The position numbers were made by a program, and so were the translations under genes. From the NCBI GenBank assembly GCA_043801935.1, contig JAZDLO010000023.1, positions 1 to 15,947 on the forward strand: a DNA stretch of 15,947 nucleotides. Direction: 5' to 3'. Within the stretch, counting starts at the first letter, position 1. The number at the start of each line of letters is the position of its first letter. The stretch is from JAZDLO01 sp043801935 (GTDB lineage: Bacteria > Actinomycetota > Thermoleophilia > RBG-16-64-13). The notes under the pieces are model-generated. The model ran no database searches. It was not told the origin of the DNA and saw only the letters and a list, made by a program, of their open reading frames with translations. Shown here piece after piece: positions 13,489 through 15,947 of this stretch.

Positions 13489-14781
13489 ATGAGACCTCGG
13501 ACACGATTGTCTGTTCTCGGGAAACGCTTGTCGGCGCTCGGCTCCATGGTGCTCGTCATCGTTCTCCTGTGCGCCGGCCTCGGCGCCGGTCTCGCACTCG
13601 CGTTCACCGACGTCACCCCCGGTCAAGACTACTCCGAAGCCATCCAACAACTCTCCAGCCTGGGCATCGTCACCGGCTTCCCCGACGGCAGTTTCGGCCC
13701 TGGGAAGCTGGTGACCCGGCAGCAGTTCGCCAAAATGATAGTGCTCACCCTGGGCGTGCAGGTGACCGGTAACGAAACAAACCCATTCGGCGACGTCGAG
13801 AATCAATCGGGCACCGATCCTTTCTACCCCTCCAAGTACGTGGCTGTCTGCGCCGCCAACGGCATCACCGTGGGCAAGACGGCAAACACTTTCGATCCCT
13901 ACTCCAACATCACCCGAGCACAGGTCATGACCATGGTGGTCCGCGCGGCTCCTAAAGCAGGGGTCACGCTGAATCAACCCAGCAATGCCTACTACGGCGA
14001 CTCCCGCTACACGATGCGGAACTTCGATGACCCCAATCACGGTTTCAACGCCAAGATCGCGGAAGTCAGCGGACTACTATGGGGCATCCGCCTGGATAGC
14101 GCCGGGGTGTGGGACCCGTGGAAGAACGCCACCCGAGGCGAGGTGGCCCAGATCCTGTGGCGGCTCCGGCAGAAGATGGCGCCGCCCACAACGACGACCA
14201 CCGAACCACCTTCCACCGACCCCTTGGTATTCGACGACTTCTCGGACCCGAGCAGCGGCTGGGCTACAGCCGCCGGCAGCAAAGCGGCAGTAGGGTACTC
14301 GACGGACGCCGGGGGATCCTATCGGATCCACGTCATGGCCTCGGATTGGGAAACCGCGTCCTGGTGGCCGTGGCAGTCGTTCGACAACGTCTACTTTGAG
14401 GCCTGGGCTTACCCGTCGCAGGACTCGGGGAGCTGGGAGTACGGGCTCGTATTCCGACTTCAGGAGGATATGCAGAACCTCTACGAGCTGAGCGTGATGG
14501 GCGATGACACCGCGCGGCTGTGGAAGCGGGTCAACGGGCAGTGGACGCAGATGTCCCAGGTAGTCGACCTTCCTCCGGTTGAACCCGACGGATGGCGTTA
14601 TTTGGCCGTGAGCATGGTGGGAGACTCCTTCTTGGCATGGGTAGACGATATGTACGTCGGGGAGTTCACCGACAGCACGTTCGCCACAGGCAAGGTGGGG
14701 TTCTACGTGGGCACGTTCGACGCCTCCGACTTTTCAGTCTGGTTCGACGATTTCGCGCTCTGGCCGATCTTCATCGACTGA
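13489..14781 (+). CDS. SLH-domain surface protein with lectin-like beta-sandwich
   Basis: A 430-residue secreted protein. Residues 1-38 are a signal peptide ending ALA, before FTDV. Three SLH domains follow: about 39-90 (GFPDGSFGPGKLVTRQQFAK), 97-155 and 168-228 (WDPWKNATRGEVAQIL). A TTTTTEPPST spacer near 234-243 leads to a domain of about 245-427 with DDFSDPSSGWAT, then strands such as YRIHVMASDW and YGLVFRLQED, and ending KVGFYVGTFDASDFSVWFDDFAL. That pattern fits the concanavalin-like family-16/DUF1080-type fold, which usually binds or cuts carbohydrates. I see no catalytic glutamate pair and read it as a binding domain. ATG 13489 has GGAGG four bases upstream. The leader and first SLH resemble the SLH carboxypeptidase at 3158-4393, so the two are paralogues. 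The 3' end overlaps an opposing gene. Confidence 0.88.
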   Translation: MRPRTRLSVLGKRLSALGSMVLVIVLLCAGLGAGLALAFTDVTPGQDYSEAIQQLSSLGIVTGFPDGSFGPGKLVTRQQFAKMIVLTLGVQVTGNETNPFGDVENQSGTDPFYPSKYVAVCAANGITVGKTANTFDPYSNITRAQVMTMVVRAAPKAGVTLNQPSNAYYGDSRYTMRNFDDPNHGFNAKIAEVSGLLWGIRLDSAGVWDPWKNATRGEVAQILWRLRQKMAPPTTTTTEPPSTDPLVFDDFSDPSSGWATAAGSKAAVGYSTDAGGSYRIHVMASDWETASWWPWQSFDNVYFEAWAYPSQDSGSWEYGLVFRLQEDMQNLYELSVMGDDTARLWKRVNGQWTQMSQVVDLPPVEPDGWRYLAVSMVGDSFLAWVDDMYVGEFTDSTFATGKVGFYVGTFDASDFSVWFDDFALWPIFID

Positions 14782-15947
14782 TCACCAGCAGCCCGCGCCG
14801 AGGCTCGGGTGTCGTCCTTGTACACCCTGCACAGGAAGCCCCTCATCTTGGGGGAGCCCATCTCAGGGCTGTAGGGCGGGCTGTCGTCTGTCAGGATATT
14901 GAGGTTGGCCTCATCCCAGCCGTACATCTGGGACTCGCCCCTTTCCGGGTACCACCAGCCGTAGCCGACGCTGACCACCCGGGGGTCGATCCCTTTGTCA
15001 AGGGTCGCCTTCTGCCTTATCCGGCCGCGCTTATTCTCGATAAATATCGCGTCACCCTCCGAGATGCCCAGACCGGCGGCAGTCTCGGGGTGGATGCTCG
15101 TCAGCGGTTCCGGCTTGTTCTTGCGTATCTCCTGGAGATAGCGGTCTTGAGAATGTACGTAGTTCGCCTCATGGGTGTTGGTCAGTATCAGCGGGTACTC
15201 CGTGAGCATCTCCGGCGCACTGAACGGGGTTTCCTCAGGCTCGTGATAGACAGGCAAAGGCTCGTATCCCCATTGCTCGCAGAGGCTGGAATACAGTTCC
15301 ACCTTTCCAGAAGGCGTGTTGAAGCCCTTTTCCAGGTATTTCCGGTATCTTACCGTTGATGAGACGACGCCCGGGCGCCGCCGCAGTTCGTCGAAGGTCA
15401 TACCCATCGGTTTGAGGTAATCATCAAGCAGAGCGTGCAGGTCCTCGCCGAAGTATTCCCCCAGCCCCAGTCTCTCGGCCAACTCGCGTATGATCTCGAG
15501 ATCCGACCGACACTCGCCGATCTGAACGACCTTCTGCTGTGGCTCCAGCCAGAATACTCCCGCCCCCATCTTGACGAGCACGGCGTCGGTCTCCAGGTAA
15601 GAGGCAACCGGGAGAACGATGTCGGCCAGGGCTGCCGTAGGCGTCATTATCAAGTCGGCCACCACCAGGAAACCGACCTTCTCGAGAGCTTCGCACACTC
15701 TCCTGGAGTTGCTCCAGGTAAGCACGGGATTGCTGCCGAAGACGCCCAGCACCCGCACCGGGTACGGCTTCTCCTCCAGGATGGCCGTCAGCACGTGTTG
15801 AGGGCGCACTTCCACAGGCTTCCAAACGATCGAATCCCAAAGCTCGTGGGGCGGGAAATAGCCTACCTCGGCGCCCAGCTTCTTGAGGTCCTGCTCGGCG
15901 GGAAGTTTGCGGCGGAGGATGTCTCTATCCGTGCCTTCATACAGGAT
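14703..15947 (-). CDS. molybdopterin oxidoreductase, C-terminal part (cut by window edge)
   Basis: The minus frame is open from the right edge to TAG at 14703-14705, 414 residues of a DMSO-reductase-family enzyme that normally has 650-900. It contains the tail of the molybdopterin domain (VLGVFGSNPVLTWSNS, TPTAALADIVLPVASYLETD) and the dinucleotide-binding C-terminal domain (TSIHPETAAGLGISEGDAIF, GYGWWYP). The end AGSPK is absent but MGSPKMRGFLCRVYK is present, a common end of pyrogallol-hydroxytransferase- and acetylene-hydratase-like members; thiosulfate/polysulfide reductases are also similar. The metal ligand and the Fe-S part lie outside the window. After VYK there is a polar low-complexity tail of about 35 residues, whose last 26 are coded opposite the SLH gene's 3' end. 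GTG 15815 is not the real start; coding continues to the edge. Confidence 0.9.
   Translation of the reverse strand: MLYEGTDRDILRRKLPAEQDLKKLGAEVGYFPPHELWDSIVWKPVEVRPQHVLTAILEEKPYPVRVLGVFGSNPVLTWSNSRRVCEALEKVGFLVVADLIMTPTAALADIVLPVASYLETDAVLVKMGAGVFWLEPQQKVVQIGECRSDLEIIRELAERLGLGEYFGEDLHALLDDYLKPMGMTFDELRRRPGVVSSTVRYRKYLEKGFNTPSGKVELYSSLCEQWGYEPLPVYHEPEETPFSAPEMLTEYPLILTNTHEANYVHSQDRYLQEIRKNKPEPLTSIHPETAAGLGISEGDAIFIENKRGRIRQKATLDKGIDPRVVSVGYGWWYPERGESQMYGWDEANLNILTDDSPPYSPEMGSPKMRGFLCRVYKDDTRASARAAGDQSMKIGQSAKSSNQTEKSEASNVPT

Noticed and set aside
14592..15359. 255-codon plus-strand frame
   Set aside because: Shadow of the SLH gene end and of the molybdoenzyme.

Overview
High-GC bacterial DNA with about 14 intact or edge-cut protein genes on both strands and a small cluster of decayed genes near the left end. 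Threonine-rich linkers behind signal or membrane segments, S-layer-homology (SLH) surface proteins, a one-membrane-pass Ser/Thr kinase and a CIRCE-controlled groES-groEL pair suggest an actinobacterial-type Gram-positive. The acetylene-hydratase/pyrogallol-hydroxytransferase-like molybdopterin enzyme at the right edge hints at an anaerobic or facultative lifestyle. Taxonomy is inference; there is no rRNA or tRNA here.

Layout. 1-195: 3' end of a MoaD/ThiS-type sulfur carrier (+). 196-1268: gene graveyard with a C-terminal fragment of a pyruvate-kinase-C-domain-like protein (-), a catalase C-terminal remnant with two in-frame stops (-), and a tyrosine-recombinase C-terminal remnant that has lost its box II arginine (+). 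A hairpin that carries the stop codons of two convergent frames closes it. 1266-7490: six minus-strand genes: alpha/beta hydrolase, DUF3465-like exported protein, SLH-anchored D,D-carboxypeptidase, imidazolonepropionase-like amidohydrolase, ACMSD-type amidohydrolase/decarboxylase, and a cytochrome-P460-like lipoprotein with CxxCH. 7603-9831: promoter, CIRCE operator, groES, groEL and terminator-like hairpins (+). 9881-10378: small three-helix membrane protein (-). 10586-14781: SDR oxidoreductase, PknB-like kinase with a 14-residue Thr-rich repeat tail, and a second SLH protein carrying a lectin-like beta-sandwich (+). 14703-15947: C-terminal part of a molybdopterin oxidoreductase (-) whose 3' end overlaps the SLH gene by 79 bases.

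Connections. The two amidohydrolases are nine bases apart and form an operon, probably for breakdown of a small cyclic or aromatic acid. The two SLH proteins share a leader and triple-SLH architecture and are paralogues; one brings a peptidoglycan peptidase to the surface, the other a probable carbohydrate-binding domain. The kinase, the P460 lipoprotein and the second SLH protein use similar Thr-rich spacers, so much of the window concerns the cell envelope. I see no CRISPR array, complete mobile element or obvious new defence system. The most unusual parts are the graveyard junction, the overlapping 3' ends and the kinase tail.
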